A stretch of DNA of 64,000 bases, taken from contig NZ_JOJP01000001.1 in assembly GCF_000710775.1 (NCBI RefSeq), forward strand, positions 5,404,027 to 5,468,026. Reading direction: 5' to 3'. The notes under the pieces were generated by a model. That model was not told the origin of the DNA, searched no databases, and saw only the letters and a list, made by a program, of their open reading frames with translations. Shown here in pieces: positions 1-8,508 of this stretch; positions within the stretch are counted from its first letter, which is position 1, and every line of letters begins with the position of its first letter. The translations under genes were made by a program, and so were the position numbers. The DNA comes from Endozoicomonas elysicola (GTDB taxonomy: Bacteria; Pseudomonadota; Gammaproteobacteria; Pseudomonadales; Endozoicomonadaceae).

Positions 1-921
1 TACGCCATTTTTTACCTGAACCGGTAATTCTCCCAGCTGATACGTTCCATCAGGCAGGCCACCGGCACACATACAATCTGTTATCAATGCAGACCTTTCT
101 GTTCCCTTGCACTTCCAGCTCAGCTTAAGAACGGCCGGATGAACATGAACGCCGTCTGCAATCATTTCTGCGATCACCGAGTCACTAGCCAGCATGGCGC
201 CAACACTGCCTGGTTCGCGGTGATGCAAACCACTCATCCCGTTGTAGAGATGAACCCCGATAGTGGCGCCCGCCTCGATGCAGTCTTCCACCTGGTCGTA
301 GGTTGCATCGGTATGCCCCATGGCAACACGAACGCCATTGGCAACCAGTTGTTTTGTTGCTTCAACAGCACCTTCGGTTTCAGGAGCCAGGGCAACGACT
401 TTCAAAGAGTTACCGGCCACTTCAAGCAGGTCAGCAATACGCTCTTGAGAAGGCGCCAAGAAAAACTCTTCCGGATGAGCACCTTTATGTCGGGGTGTAA
501 AAAACGGCCCCTCAACATATGTACCCAGAATTTCCGCTCCCCCCTCTAGACCGACAGCCATGGTGCTTTTGACATTAGCCAGTGCCGCCAAAACCTTCTG
601 CCAGGGAGCCGTTACTGTTGTCCCCAAAAATCCAACGACACCTGTCTTTGGAAGATCGTTGGCAATCGTCGCCAGTGCTTCCGGTGTCGCATCCATGGTG
701 TCTGCACCACTCTGCCCATGAATATGCATATCAATCAGTCCCGGCATCAGTTTGTGATTGCCAAGATCCACCAGTGTGTAGCCAGTTTTCAGGCTGTCGC
801 TTACCGAGTCGATCCTGCCATTACTGATGTGAACAAACGCATTGTCCAGAATGCCTTCAGGGGTAAAAACCTGAGAAGCTTTCAGTGCATATTGGCTATC
901 GGTGATGCAGTCCATCATCAT
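1..921 (-). CDS. agaA: N-acetylgalactosamine/glucosamine-6-phosphate deacetylase (partial, C-terminus off the window)
   Basis: Amidohydrolase of the NagA/AgaA family, removing acetate from GalNAc-6-P or GlcNAc-6-P in the cytoplasm. The first 307 codons are visible; the family is about 380 residues, so the last fifth lies outside. The metal motif HxH is at H66/H68 (MPGLIDMHIHG), followed by a VEGPFF segment, MGHTDA, a HLYNGM variant of the usual HLFNAM, and HHREPG. Three consecutive ATG codons (921, 918, 915) follow directly on the stop of the EIIA gene, so translation is probably coupled. Position in an aga-type operon with AgaS and KbaZ favours GalNAc-6-P as substrate (agaA), but sequence alone does not separate it from nagA. 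Confidence 0.88.
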   Translation of the reverse strand, partial: MMMDCITDSQYALKASQVFTPEGILDNAFVHISNGRIDSVSDSLKTGYTLVDLGNHKLMPGLIDMHIHGQSGADTMDATPEALATIANDLPKTGVVGFLGTTVTAPWQKVLAALANVKSTMAVGLEGGAEILGTYVEGPFFTPRHKGAHPEEFFLAPSQERIADLLEVAGNSLKVVALAPETEGAVEATKQLVANGVRVAMGHTDATYDQVEDCIEAGATIGVHLYNGMSGLHHREPGSVGAMLASDSVIAEMIADGVHVHPAVLKLSWKCKGTERSALITDCMCAGGLPDGTYQLGELPVQVKNGV

Positions 922-1356
922 TTAAATTCCATCATCCATAGCGTCAGTGCTTTTCACCGCACGCAGTTCCTGCTGGAAGCTCTTGATGTTTTCTACCCCG
1001 GTTTCCATCACCTGTTGAACCAGCTCTCCCAGTTCCATGCCATCGCGTTCAAGACAGGCTTCAGCAGCCATCACCAGGTTGGTGCCGGAAATCACATCCG
1101 CATTAGTCATATCAGCAGCTACTTTCGCTGAACGCTGAAAAGGTGAGCCACCAGGAATATCAGTCAGGAACAGAACGCCTTCGCCGCTGTCAACTTTGTC
1201 TGCTGCTTCGCGGAGCTTTTGCTCCAGCTCATCGGTAGACATAGACTCCAGGAAGTCCACATACTCAACCTGTGGATTTTCACCAGCAATGGCATTCACG
1301 GCAGACTGGTAGCCGGTGGCAAAGTTAAGATGGCCAGTAATTACGAGACCGATCAT
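922..1356 (-). CDS. agaF: PTS mannose/galactosamine-family EIIA component (AgaF-like)
   Basis: Cytoplasmic phosphocarrier that passes phosphate from HPr to EIIB during sugar uptake. It has about 144 residues, the size of a stand-alone mannose-family IIA. The predicted phosphorylated histidine is H9 in GLVITGHLNFATG, and FLTDIPGGSPF matches the conserved LTDxxGGSP segment. A TTG two codons upstream keeps the frame open, but ATG at 1356 has an AGGA box eight bases before it and is preferred. It lies between agaD and agaA, separated from agaD by a strong hairpin. Substrate is inferred from the operon (galactosamine or GalNAc), not from sequence. Confidence 0.88.
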   Translation of the reverse strand: MIGLVITGHLNFATGYQSAVNAIAGENPQVEYVDFLESMSTDELEQKLREAADKVDSGEGVLFLTDIPGGSPFQRSAKVAADMTNADVISGTNLVMAAEACLERDGMELGELVQQVMETGVENIKSFQQELRAVKSTDAMDDGI

Positions 1357-1449
1357 GTTCAATTCCTCAATACTTCAACATGCCATCCTGATGTGCTGCA
1401 GGGAGAAGATGACATTCTATAAAGACGATTAAGAGCTAAAGGCTTTTCA

Positions 1450-1468
1450 GAGGGGAGAAACTCCCCTC
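1450..1468. repeat. Perfect 8-bp hairpin between agaD and agaF
   Basis: GAGGGGAG and CTCCCCTC are perfect complements around an AAA loop, directly after the agaD stop. No T-run follows on the minus strand, so it is more likely an mRNA-processing or stabilising hairpin within the operon than a terminator. Confidence 0.6.
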
Positions 1469-1479
1469 GATGAACGTTG

Positions 1480-2370
1480 TTACAGGATGCCCAGGTACTT
1501 ACCGGCAATACCGATCACCATGGTCAGACCAATCAGGCCGCTGGGTGATTTACCTTTCTGCACCAGGTAATACATCATGAAGACAAAACCAAGGGGCAAC
1601 AGGTTTGGCATGATCTTATCGAGAAGATCCGTCTGTATGTGCACCGTCGCCTGCCCGGCCTCCACCACCAACGGTGTGGAGATCTTGATAAAGCTGGCAC
1701 TGAGTGCACCAACCACGGTCAAACCAAGAATGGTGGCCGCACGGGACAGCAGAACTGTTTTCTCTTTCAGCTGAGCCAGGGCATTCACACCGGACTGGTA
1801 GCCGTAGAAGGTCAACCAGAAGTACAGTGGGAAGTGAATCATCTGGTACAGGAAGAAGAACACGAAAGGTCCTGCCACACTGCCGTCCAGAGCAATCGAT
1901 GCACCGATACCCAGGGTGATTGGCATCAGGGTCATGTGGTCGATAGCATCACCGATACCACCGGTAGGCCCCATTGCTGCTACTTTCAGAGAACGAATGG
2001 TACTTGGCTTCTCTTTGTTCTGTTCCATCGCAGCCACCAGGCCAACGATAAACGTGAACAGCTTTGGAGAGGCATTGAAGAGTTCAAGATGCATCTTCAA
2101 TGACTTTGCCAGGTCATTCTTGTTCTTGTGGATCTTCTTCAGGATAGGGATCAGGGTGTAAGCCCAGCCACCGGCCTGCATACGCTCGTAGTTGAAGTTA
2201 CCTTCCATGAACAGACCGCGGATAGAGATATTCCACAGATCCTTCTTGGTAATCACTTCTTCTTTAGACTGATCTTCAAAGTAATCCTGATTCAGGATCT
2301 CATCGCTCACGCCGTCTACCAGCGCTTTACCTTCAGCGATGTCATTTACATATGCGGTATTAGATGCCAT
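1480..2370 (-). CDS. agaD: PTS mannose-family EIID component (AgaD-like)
   Basis: Inner-membrane subunit of the sugar-translocating PTS channel, acting with EIIC. After a polar N-terminus it has the IID signatures: KDLWNISIRGLFMEGNFNYERMQAGGWAY, GPTGGIGDAIDH with glycine-rich hydrophobic stretches, and C-terminal transmembrane segments. Length is about 296 residues. Two in-frame ATGs exist (2385 and 2370). The second has GGAG nine bases upstream and is preferred, although both overlap the end of agaC by a few codons, which implies translational coupling. Family assignment is firm; galactosamine or GalNAc specificity comes from the neighbouring agaS, kbaZ and agaA. Confidence 0.9.
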   Translation of the reverse strand: MASNTAYVNDIAEGKALVDGVSDEILNQDYFEDQSKEEVITKKDLWNISIRGLFMEGNFNYERMQAGGWAYTLIPILKKIHKNKNDLAKSLKMHLELFNASPKLFTFIVGLVAAMEQNKEKPSTIRSLKVAAMGPTGGIGDAIDHMTLMPITLGIGASIALDGSVAGPFVFFFLYQMIHFPLYFWLTFYGYQSGVNALAQLKEKTVLLSRAATILGLTVVGALSASFIKISTPLVVEAGQATVHIQTDLLDKIMPNLLPLGFVFMMYYLVQKGKSPSGLIGLTMVIGIAGKYLGIL

Positions 2371-3145
2371 CGCTGAAATCTCCATGTGCAGATGCTGGTT
2401 GGGCCTGGGCTACAGTTTGCTGACGTTCACTGCGCATCATGTAATCGAGTACAGCAATACAGGTACCGAGAATGGCGATAGCCAGAACAGGAAGCTTCAG
2501 ATATGTAACCAGTACGAAACCGATAAAGAAGTAAGCCGCCACTTCTTTTTTCAGCATGATCTTCAGCAGCATTGCAAAACCGATAGCAGGCATCATACGA
2601 CCGGCAGCAGACAGTCCAGCAAGTACTTCTTCTGGCAGCAATGCAACGATGGCAGCAGCGGTCTCAGCACCGAAGTAAACGGGCAGGAATGCAACCACTG
2701 CATAAAGCAGAGCACGAACACCAAGACCGAGGTACAGCATGTTATCGATACCGCGGGTATCGCAGCGCTTGGCATACTCATCACACTTATGCATAACCGG
2801 CGCGAAAGCGGTAAACAGCAATACAACCAGGCTCTGCATCGCTACAGCGAATGGCATGGCAATACCGATACCCACTTCAGGGTTTTCACCGGTCAGGATG
2901 ACAAAAACGGTACCAATGATTGCACCGATACAAACATCGGGTGGTTGTGCACCAGCGTTTGGTACCAGACCCAGCCAGGCCAGCTCCATTGCAGCACCGG
3001 CCATCAGGCCTGTCTGAAGGTCACCCATGATCAAGCCGACAACGGTGCCGGTGATCAAAGGACGGTGGATATTCAAAGCGACATCGTACTTGTCGATGCC
3101 GCACAGCGCCGCCCAGAGGGCGACGAGCAGGGCTTCCATAAACAT
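2360..3145 (-). CDS. agaC: PTS mannose-family EIIC component (AgaC-like)
   Basis: Hydrophobic 261-residue inner-membrane permease subunit. It begins with membrane segments (MEALLVALWAALCGIDKYD), then GTVVGLIMGDLQTGLMAGAAMELAWLGLVPNAGAQPPD, the typical IIC signature with the charged residues lining the sugar path. The polar C-terminal tail (MRSERQQTVAQAQPASAHGD) overlaps the agaD start. It begins two bases after the agaB stop, with GAGGGA in the overlap region as ribosome binding site. With EIID it forms the translocation channel, and phosphate arrives from EIIB. Confidence 0.9.
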   Translation of the reverse strand: MFMEALLVALWAALCGIDKYDVALNIHRPLITGTVVGLIMGDLQTGLMAGAAMELAWLGLVPNAGAQPPDVCIGAIIGTVFVILTGENPEVGIGIAMPFAVAMQSLVVLLFTAFAPVMHKCDEYAKRCDTRGIDNMLYLGLGVRALLYAVVAFLPVYFGAETAAAIVALLPEEVLAGLSAAGRMMPAIGFAMLLKIMLKKEVAAYFFIGFVLVTYLKLPVLAIAILGTCIAVLDYMMRSERQQTVAQAQPASAHGDFSDGI

Positions 3146-3147
3146 GC

Positions 3148-3636
3148 TTATCCCTCGTTAACAGCGCTCATGATTTCGATTTTTTCTTCTTCTGGCATAC
3201 GCTGGATGGTGCATACCACACCCAGTTCAGTCAGCTCACGGAAGGTATCGATATCGTTCTGGTTCACAGATACGGTTTTGTGGATTTGCTTTTTACCTTC
3301 GCTGAAGTGCATGTTGCCCACATTCACTTCCTTGATAGGTACTCCACCCTTAACCATGCGCAGCACATCCTGAGGGTTTTCAACCACCATAACGATTTTC
3401 TGAGCAGGGCTTGCCTTGTGAATAACATCGATGGTCTTCTGAATAGAGAAATAGCGAGTCGCCATTCCCGGAGGTGCCGCCATATCCATCAGGTTCTGGC
3501 GAACTGGGTCTTCAGATGCTGAGTCATTAGCTACCAGAATCAGGTTACCACCGGCGTGATGGCTCCAGGTGATAGCGATCTGTCCATGCAGCATGCGGTT
3601 ATCAATACGAACCAGCGCAATGTTGGGTGTGTTCAT
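3148..3636 (-). CDS. agaB: PTS mannose-family EIIB component (AgaB/AgaV-like)
   Basis: Cytoplasmic phosphocarrier of 162 residues that phosphorylates the incoming sugar. The family start IALVRIDNRMLHGQIAITW contains the phosphorylated histidine, H17. The remainder (GVPIKEVNVGNMHFSEGKKQIHKTVSV) matches the IIB fold of the mannose/sorbose class. CAGGAG lies eight bases before the ATG. It is the first PTS gene after agaS, with a 33-bp gap, so agaS-agaB-agaC-agaD-agaF-agaA are probably one transcript. Confidence 0.9.
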   Translation of the reverse strand: MNTPNIALVRIDNRMLHGQIAITWSHHAGGNLILVANDSASEDPVRQNLMDMAAPPGMATRYFSIQKTIDVIHKASPAQKIVMVVENPQDVLRMVKGGVPIKEVNVGNMHFSEGKKQIHKTVSVNQNDIDTFRELTELGVVCTIQRMPEEEKIEIMSAVNEG

Positions 3637-3669
3637 ATACCGTACTCCTGAAAGTATCTAACCAATCGG

Positions 3670-4836
3670 TCACTGTTTGTTATAAGGGTGAATAATGACG
3701 CCCTGGACGACCCTGTTTACTTCACCTGTTGGGCAGGGGTTATCCGGTGTTATTTGCAATTGTACGGATTTGAAGAATGCAAAAACTTGAGCTAGAGCAA
3801 TGAAAGGAAACGAAAGCCAAACATTTTCAGTTTCAAGTGTTTGACCCAGAGTCATTGCATTACCCTTTCGAACATCATCGTCACACTCATCGGAGATGGC
3901 CAGAATGTGTGCAGCCTTATCATCACGACGCAGCTCAGCCAGCAGATCAAGGTCGTACTGTCGTGTATAAGAGTCATTGGTCATGAATTCGATAATGACG
4001 GTTTTATCATTAACGATGGACTTAGGTCCGTGACGGAAGCCAAGCGGGGAGTCAAAGACAGAAACAACCTTACCAGCGGTCAGTTCCAGAAACTTCAAAG
4101 AGGCTTCCTGCGCCAGCCCCTTCAGACTTGCGCTACCCAGAAACACCAGTCTTTCAAAGTCTTGCTCAGCCAGTGCTTTCAGTTCGCCAATTTTATCTTC
4201 CAGCAGTTGCTCAGTGACCTGACTCAGCTTTTCAACCAGCTCAGCAGTACCCTGCTCACGATCAAAGATACACAGCGCACTCAGCATCATGCTGGTGTAA
4301 CTGCTGGTCATCGCAAATCCTCTGTCGTTAGTACCCTCTGGCATTAACAGGCAGAACATGTTGCTACGGGACTGACTGGCCAGAGCCAGATCACCTTCCG
4401 GGTTACAGGTCAGCAACAGGTGATAGCACTCATCAACCAGCTGATCAGCCAGCTCGACAGTAGCAACACTTTCAGGACTACGACCGGAACGGGCAATGGA
4501 GATCACCAGTGTTGGCACCTGTTCAGCAAAGCACTCAGCAGGAGAAGCAACAACATCGGTGGTGCTAACCGCTTCAAAACGACGACCAGTAACACGAGCC
4601 AGGTGAGGTGCAACCACCTGACCTGCAAAAGCTGAAGTACCTGCGCCGGAAAGAACAACCCGCAGATTTTCTTTTGCCAGCAGTGGCGCAAGAAATGCGT
4701 CCAGTTCTGCACGGCAGGCTTCGATATTGGCGAGAGCTTCACGCCATACCCTTGGCTGCTGGCTGATTTCAACGGCTGTTTGCTCGCCTCCGATATCACG
4801 AAGGAAGCTTTCGTCCATACCCAGATAAGTACTCAT
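3670..4836 (-). CDS. agaS: SIS-domain aldose-ketose isomerase/deaminase AgaS
   Basis: Cytoplasmic sugar-phosphate isomerase-deaminase of about 388 residues. In the aga pathway AgaS converts galactosamine-6-P to tagatose-6-P and ammonia. It has two SIS domains: the first with VVLSGAGTSAFAGQVVAPHL and VISIARSGRSPESV (phosphosugar loop), the second with LVFLGSASLKGLAQEASLKFLELTAGKVVSVFDSPLGFRHGPKS, the AgaS/GlmS-like catalytic region. An in-frame TTG lies upstream, but ATG at 4836 with a GAG box is preferred. Lies between kbaZ (183-bp gap holding a long hairpin) and agaB. Confidence 0.9.
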   Translation of the reverse strand: MSTYLGMDESFLRDIGGEQTAVEISQQPRVWREALANIEACRAELDAFLAPLLAKENLRVVLSGAGTSAFAGQVVAPHLARVTGRRFEAVSTTDVVASPAECFAEQVPTLVISIARSGRSPESVATVELADQLVDECYHLLLTCNPEGDLALASQSRSNMFCLLMPEGTNDRGFAMTSSYTSMMLSALCIFDREQGTAELVEKLSQVTEQLLEDKIGELKALAEQDFERLVFLGSASLKGLAQEASLKFLELTAGKVVSVFDSPLGFRHGPKSIVNDKTVIIEFMTNDSYTRQYDLDLLAELRRDDKAAHILAISDECDDDVRKGNAMTLGQTLETENVWLSFPFIALAQVFAFFKSVQLQITPDNPCPTGEVNRVVQGVIIHPYNKQ

Positions 4837-4932
4837 GTTTCTACTCAACTCTATTCAGCTTTTAACTCGGCCCTTCTTACAACTCTGAAAGCCAGGAAGG
4901 GGCTATAATTCGCAACCAAGAACCACTTCAGG

Positions 4933-4977
4933 TTTTGCCGGACTTTTTTAGGGACAAAAGAACCCCGTCCGACAAAA
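4933..4977. promoter_or_regulatory. Long imperfect inverted repeat between kbaZ and agaS
   Basis: TTTTGCCGGAC and GTCCGACAAAA pair with one mismatch around a 23-base loop that holds a further GGG/CCC pairing. It lies in the 183-bp kbaZ-agaS gap. It could be an attenuating or processing hairpin that separates expression of the two genes. No protein-binding assignment is possible from sequence alone. Confidence 0.45.
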
Positions 4978-5031
4978 TCGAATTTCTTTTTGCCAGTGAT
5001 TTAAAACAATTGATTTTCAGTGCATCTGTTA

Positions 5032-6303
5032 TTAACAGGCTCTGGCGTAATCTTCAGTTACCTGCATAACCCGATGATGAACCAGAGAGCGAGCATTACC
5101 CTTGATGTCACCACGACGGATAGCCCAGTACTGATCTGGCAGGTACTGACTGACCAGAGGCATTGGAATCACCCGGTTCTGGAGGTTTTCCAATAAGGCA
5201 GTTAATGCCTTATCAGCTTTCTCACTATTCCAGTAGTAACGGATACGATCACTGTAACTGTAGGTACGGGCAAAACGACGATCGTCGTCATTGCCAGCAT
5301 AATATTTTTCCCAGTTCCCGGGGTTCGCCATCATCTCCTCTTCCATGGCTTCACGGATATTAGAGCGATCGGAAGCGGGCACCAGGGCATCTTCTATATG
5401 AGCCAGTGCATAGAGAGCTTCACGCATGGCAAAGGTCAGCTGAGGACCTACCTTAAGAATCGCAAAATGATCACGGACCAGCGCTTTATAGGCATCCGGT
5501 GTTTGATAGTCGGTAGAATGGGCTTCGAAAACAATATTAGGGTCATTCTCAATAAACCGGCTCAGCTCAACAGCTTTTTCCGGTTGATAATCAATAACAG
5601 AGGTATGATCAAATTCAACACCCGGCTGAACCACCAAACCAACAACGCGCTGCCAGGCATCCTGAAGGCCCGACTCTTCAAATACACGTCGATGACAGTC
5701 CAGTGTGTAACCAGCTCTTTCTGGCGTAGTGATGTGAATGCCTGAAATTTCTTCAGTTTCACCGCCAGGAACGGGCACTTCAGTTCCTATAACATAAACA
5801 ATATTGGATTGACCAAAGCACTCGACAGCAGTTGCTTCAGCAACCTTGCAAAGGTTAGCAGCGCGTGCAGCAACAATTTCATCATTAAGTACTGAAGGAT
5901 CGCCCTGACAGCTCATACTGGCGTCAAGATGAATCTTGGTGAATCCAGCAGCAACGTAAGCCTTAATCAGCTCACGGGATTTCTCCATCGCCGCTTCTAC
6001 AGGCTCATTCTGCCAGCAATTTGGGCCCAGGTGATCGCCACCCAGCCAGATATTTTCTACCGGAAAATCAAGCTCACGGGCGATGTCATAAACGTATTCG
6101 CGAAAAGCAACCGGGTTCATGTCGGTGTAACCACCGAATTGGTTAACCTGATTGGAGGTTGCCTCAATCAGGACTCCGGAGCCGTCTTTTCTGGCCTGCA
6201 GAATAGCGGCTTCAAGAACCAGCCGGTTAGCGGAGCAGATGGAGTAAACCCCACACTGTGCTCCCTGTTTATGACGCCTGATGATCTCAATTAAACTGCT
6301 CAC
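5032..6303 (-). CDS. kbaZ: D-tagatose-1,6-bisphosphate aldolase non-catalytic subunit (KbaZ/GatZ family)
   Basis: 423 residues, full length for the KbaZ/GatZ family, which stabilises and activates the class II aldolase KbaY/GatY that splits tagatose-1,6-bisphosphate into DHAP and glyceraldehyde-3-P. Family landmarks are GVYSICSANRLVLEAA, IEATSNQVNQFGGYTDM, WLGGDHLGPNCWQ, HLDASMSCQGDP, GTEVPVPGGE, FEAHSTDYQTP, LKVGPQLTFAMREALYALA and IRYYWN. It starts with GTG at 6303 after AAGG. No catalytic partner (kbaY) or tagatose-6-P kinase occurs in the window; these must lie elsewhere. A phased GAAA operator array sits just upstream. Confidence 0.9.
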   Translation of the reverse strand: MSSLIEIIRRHKQGAQCGVYSICSANRLVLEAAILQARKDGSGVLIEATSNQVNQFGGYTDMNPVAFREYVYDIARELDFPVENIWLGGDHLGPNCWQNEPVEAAMEKSRELIKAYVAAGFTKIHLDASMSCQGDPSVLNDEIVAARAANLCKVAEATAVECFGQSNIVYVIGTEVPVPGGETEEISGIHITTPERAGYTLDCHRRVFEESGLQDAWQRVVGLVVQPGVEFDHTSVIDYQPEKAVELSRFIENDPNIVFEAHSTDYQTPDAYKALVRDHFAILKVGPQLTFAMREALYALAHIEDALVPASDRSNIREAMEEEMMANPGNWEKYYAGNDDDRRFARTYSYSDRIRYYWNSEKADKALTALLENLQNRVIPMPLVSQYLPDQYWAIRRGDIKGNARSLVHHRVMQVTEDYARAC

Positions 6304-6402
6304 AGCAACACCTTATGTACTGCTTTCGATTTAAGCTGCGGCGTCACTGGTCAAGTGTTATTACATGAAAGTTACAACCTTTCAATAACTTCAAAACCAT
6401 CT

Positions 6403-6437
6403 GAAAAAATCAGAAAACGATTTGAAAATTATCGAAA
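6403..6437 (-). promoter_or_regulatory. Phased GAAA (TTTC) operator array upstream of kbaZ
   Basis: GAAA blocks begin at 6403, 6413, 6424 and 6434, spaced 10, 11 and 10 bp, so all lie on one DNA face. Read on the minus strand these are TTTC repeats, the layout expected for DeoR-family AgaR-type operators. The array lies between the agaR stop and the kbaZ start, suited to control the kbaZ-agaS-PTS operon. A further GAAA is at 6367. Confidence 0.6.
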
Positions 6438-6441
6438 GCGA

Positions 6442-7209
6442 TCAACTGTCAGCAATAATGACTCTGACTCCCTGACGCTGCAAACCTGCCATATAGTCGG
6501 CTGGTATCCCCTTATCGGTTACCAGCGTATGGAAAGCGCCAAAAGAGCGGATGAAGTGATAACCCTTGCTACCGAATTTGCTGGAGTCTGCCAGTAGAAT
6601 AATTTCACTGGAAATATCACACATCACACGGTTCAGGGTAGCTTCACGATCAAAATGCGTAGTCAGGCCTGCAACAAGATCAAATCCGTCAACCCCAAGG
6701 AACAGCTTGTCAAAGCGGTATTGACGCAGAGCGTCTTCCGCCTGTGAACCATAAAAGGAGTGTGACTTTGAACGGAGGGTTCCTCCGGTCATCATGATCT
6801 CAATACCGGAAGCCTTCACCAGCTCACTGGCAACATTAAGCCCGTTGGTCATTACCACCAGGTTTTTGTTGTTCACCAGATGCTTTGCCAGCTGCTGCGT
6901 AGTGGTACCAGAGTCAAGAATAATGGATTCACCATCATTAACGAGTCTGGCAGCCGCTGCACCGATTGCTTCCTTCTGGGAGATGTTTACAGAGCCTTTA
7001 TCGTCAAAAGGCATCTCTTTAACAACATCATCCAGGGCCATGGCACCGCCGTGAGAGCGAAGCAGGAGACCTTTGTTATCCAGGTAATTAAGATCGTTGC
7101 GGATCGTGACACTGGATACCTTGAAGTGCTCAGCCAACTCTTCCACCCGAGCCAGACCTTTGTCACGCACCAGGCGAACGATGGCTTCGCGTCTCTCAAC
7201 AGTACTCAT
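6442..7209 (-). CDS. agaR: DeoR-family transcriptional repressor (AgaR-like)
   Basis: 255-residue DeoR-family regulator. The N-terminal winged helix-turn-helix is at about residues 19-55 (VEELAEHFKVSSVTIRNDLNYLD, then LLLRSHGGA). The C-terminal DeoR sugar-phosphate sensor domain carries LDSGTTTQQLAKHL, VVMTNGLNVASEL, MTGGTLR and FLGVDGFD. DeoR regulators usually bind phosphorylated sugars. Position in an aga locus suggests it represses both the kbaZ-agaS-PTS-agaA operon and the divergent kdgK-eda-sulfatase operon; phased TTTC arrays lie on both sides. GAGAGG five bases before the ATG supports the start. Confidence 0.87.
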   Translation of the reverse strand: MSTVERREAIVRLVRDKGLARVEELAEHFKVSSVTIRNDLNYLDNKGLLLRSHGGAMALDDVVKEMPFDDKGSVNISQKEAIGAAAARLVNDGESIILDSGTTTQQLAKHLVNNKNLVVMTNGLNVASELVKASGIEIMMTGGTLRSKSHSFYGSQAEDALRQYRFDKLFLGVDGFDLVAGLTTHFDREATLNRVMCDISSEIILLADSSKFGSKGYHFIRSFGAFHTLVTDKGIPADYMAGLQRQGVRVIIADS

Positions 7210-7262
7210 TTAAACCTCTCTTTCAACTGCGCTTTCACACAGTTGCAGCAAACATACAGGCT

Positions 7263-7320
7263 TTTCACTTGCCTTTCAATTTTTTGTTTCAAATTTTCAC
7301 TTATTAGTGATTTTGCTTTC
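7263..7320 (+). promoter_or_regulatory. Phased TTTC operator array in the agaR-kdgK divergent promoter
   Basis: TTTC blocks occur at 7263, 7274, 7287, 7295 and 7317; four of them (7263, 7274, 7295, 7317) are offset by 11, 21 and 22 bp, close to whole helical turns. The region is very AT-rich and lies between the divergent agaR and kdgK genes. It resembles the array upstream of kbaZ, so the same DeoR regulator probably binds both. Confidence 0.55.
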
Positions 7321-7438
7321 AAAACAGCGATAAACTCAGTTTTTACACCAAAAATTTTTCATTAATAATGATAGAGATCATTAAAATGAAAACTATTTTG
7401 TGAGAGCATCATCTAAACACGAAGGAATTCGAAAGACT

Positions 7439-8422
7439 ATGACACTGATCATTAAGCCGGCTTCCATAGCATGCATTGGTGAATGCATGGTCGAACTCAC
7501 TCAAACTGATGTTTTGGGTGAAAACAACAGCGAAAACGAAAAGTTTCTGAAAGTAAACTTTGCGGGCGATACACTTAACACCACTGTTTATATGGCAAGA
7601 CTTCTTAAGGAAGCTTCAGCCAGCCAACAGACAGATATCGCTGTTCGCTATGTTACGGCCCTGGGACAAGACAACTTCAGCAGCCGGATGCTAGCGGCAT
7701 GGCAAAGCGAAGGTATTGACACCCGTCATGTCTACAGCCTGTCGGGTAAGTTGCCCGGTCTCTATTCGGTCAATGTCGATGCAACCGGTGAAAGAAGCTT
7801 CCACTACTGGCGCTCAGAATCTGCTGCCCGTTCACTGTTTTCCGATGCTCTGACTCAGGATCAGATAGAAAGCATAGCTTCTGAAAACAGTCTGATCTTC
7901 TTATCCGGTATTACGGTTGCAATTTTACCTTACGAATCTCGAAAGCAGCTAGTTAATTTACTGAAAATAGCGAAACACAATGGTTCGATTATTGCTTTCG
8001 ATACTAATCACCGCCCGGCTCTCTGGAAAGATGCTGAAGATGCACGACAGTGGTATCAGCAGATTCTGGAGCTGACCGACATCGCTCTGCTGACCTTCGA
8101 AGATGAGCAGCTGCTGTTTAATGACCAGTCGGTAGAAGACACGCTTCAACGCCTTGAGCACATTCCTGAGCTGATTATCAAAAGAGGCTCTTCACCGTGC
8201 CTGGTGAAATCCAATGGCGAGGTCCAAACCGTCGTTGCCCAAAAGGTCAGCACGCCCGTAGATACCACCGGTGCTGGAGATTCCTTTAATGGTGCTTACC
8301 TGAGCAGCCGCATGCTTGGAGCTTCACCCGTTGAAGCATGCCAGGCCGGTCATCGTCTTGCTGCTGAAGTGATCATGCATCGCGGTGGTGTTATTCCCAA
8401 AGAGGTTATGCCTGCGTTATAG
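7439..8422 (+). CDS. kdgK: 2-keto-3-deoxygluconate (KDG) kinase, PfkB family
   Basis: PfkB-family carbohydrate kinase of 327 residues, predicted to phosphorylate KDG to KDPG in the uronate branch of Entner-Doudoroff metabolism. It begins IACIGECMVEL as in KdgK, contains NFAGDTLNTTVYMARLL (substrate glycine loop) and ends with the PfkB signature DTTGAGDSFNGAYL, whose Asp is the catalytic base. An upstream GTG at 7400 keeps the frame open, but the ATG at 7439 matches the family start. The gene is directly upstream of a KDPG aldolase. A second kinase of this type is partly visible at the right end of the window. Confidence 0.88.
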   Translation: MTLIIKPASIACIGECMVELTQTDVLGENNSENEKFLKVNFAGDTLNTTVYMARLLKEASASQQTDIAVRYVTALGQDNFSSRMLAAWQSEGIDTRHVYSLSGKLPGLYSVNVDATGERSFHYWRSESAARSLFSDALTQDQIESIASENSLIFLSGITVAILPYESRKQLVNLLKIAKHNGSIIAFDTNHRPALWKDAEDARQWYQQILELTDIALLTFEDEQLLFNDQSVEDTLQRLEHIPELIIKRGSSPCLVKSNGEVQTVVAQKVSTPVDTTGAGDSFNGAYLSSRMLGASPVEACQAGHRLAAEVIMHRGGVIPKEVMPAL

Positions 8423-8508
8423 CAGTCTCTTAAGAAGATATATAAAGGCATTGTCGTTTTATGAACCTAAGCCCTTCTTACAAAAGCGCTGACAAAAGAA
8501 GAAGCTCC

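Noticed and set aside
2339-3373. Plus-strand reading frame of 344 codons opposite the PTS genes
   Set aside because: Antisense to agaC, agaD and agaB, which have clear family matches; product composition is shadow-like (many His, Gln, Cys).
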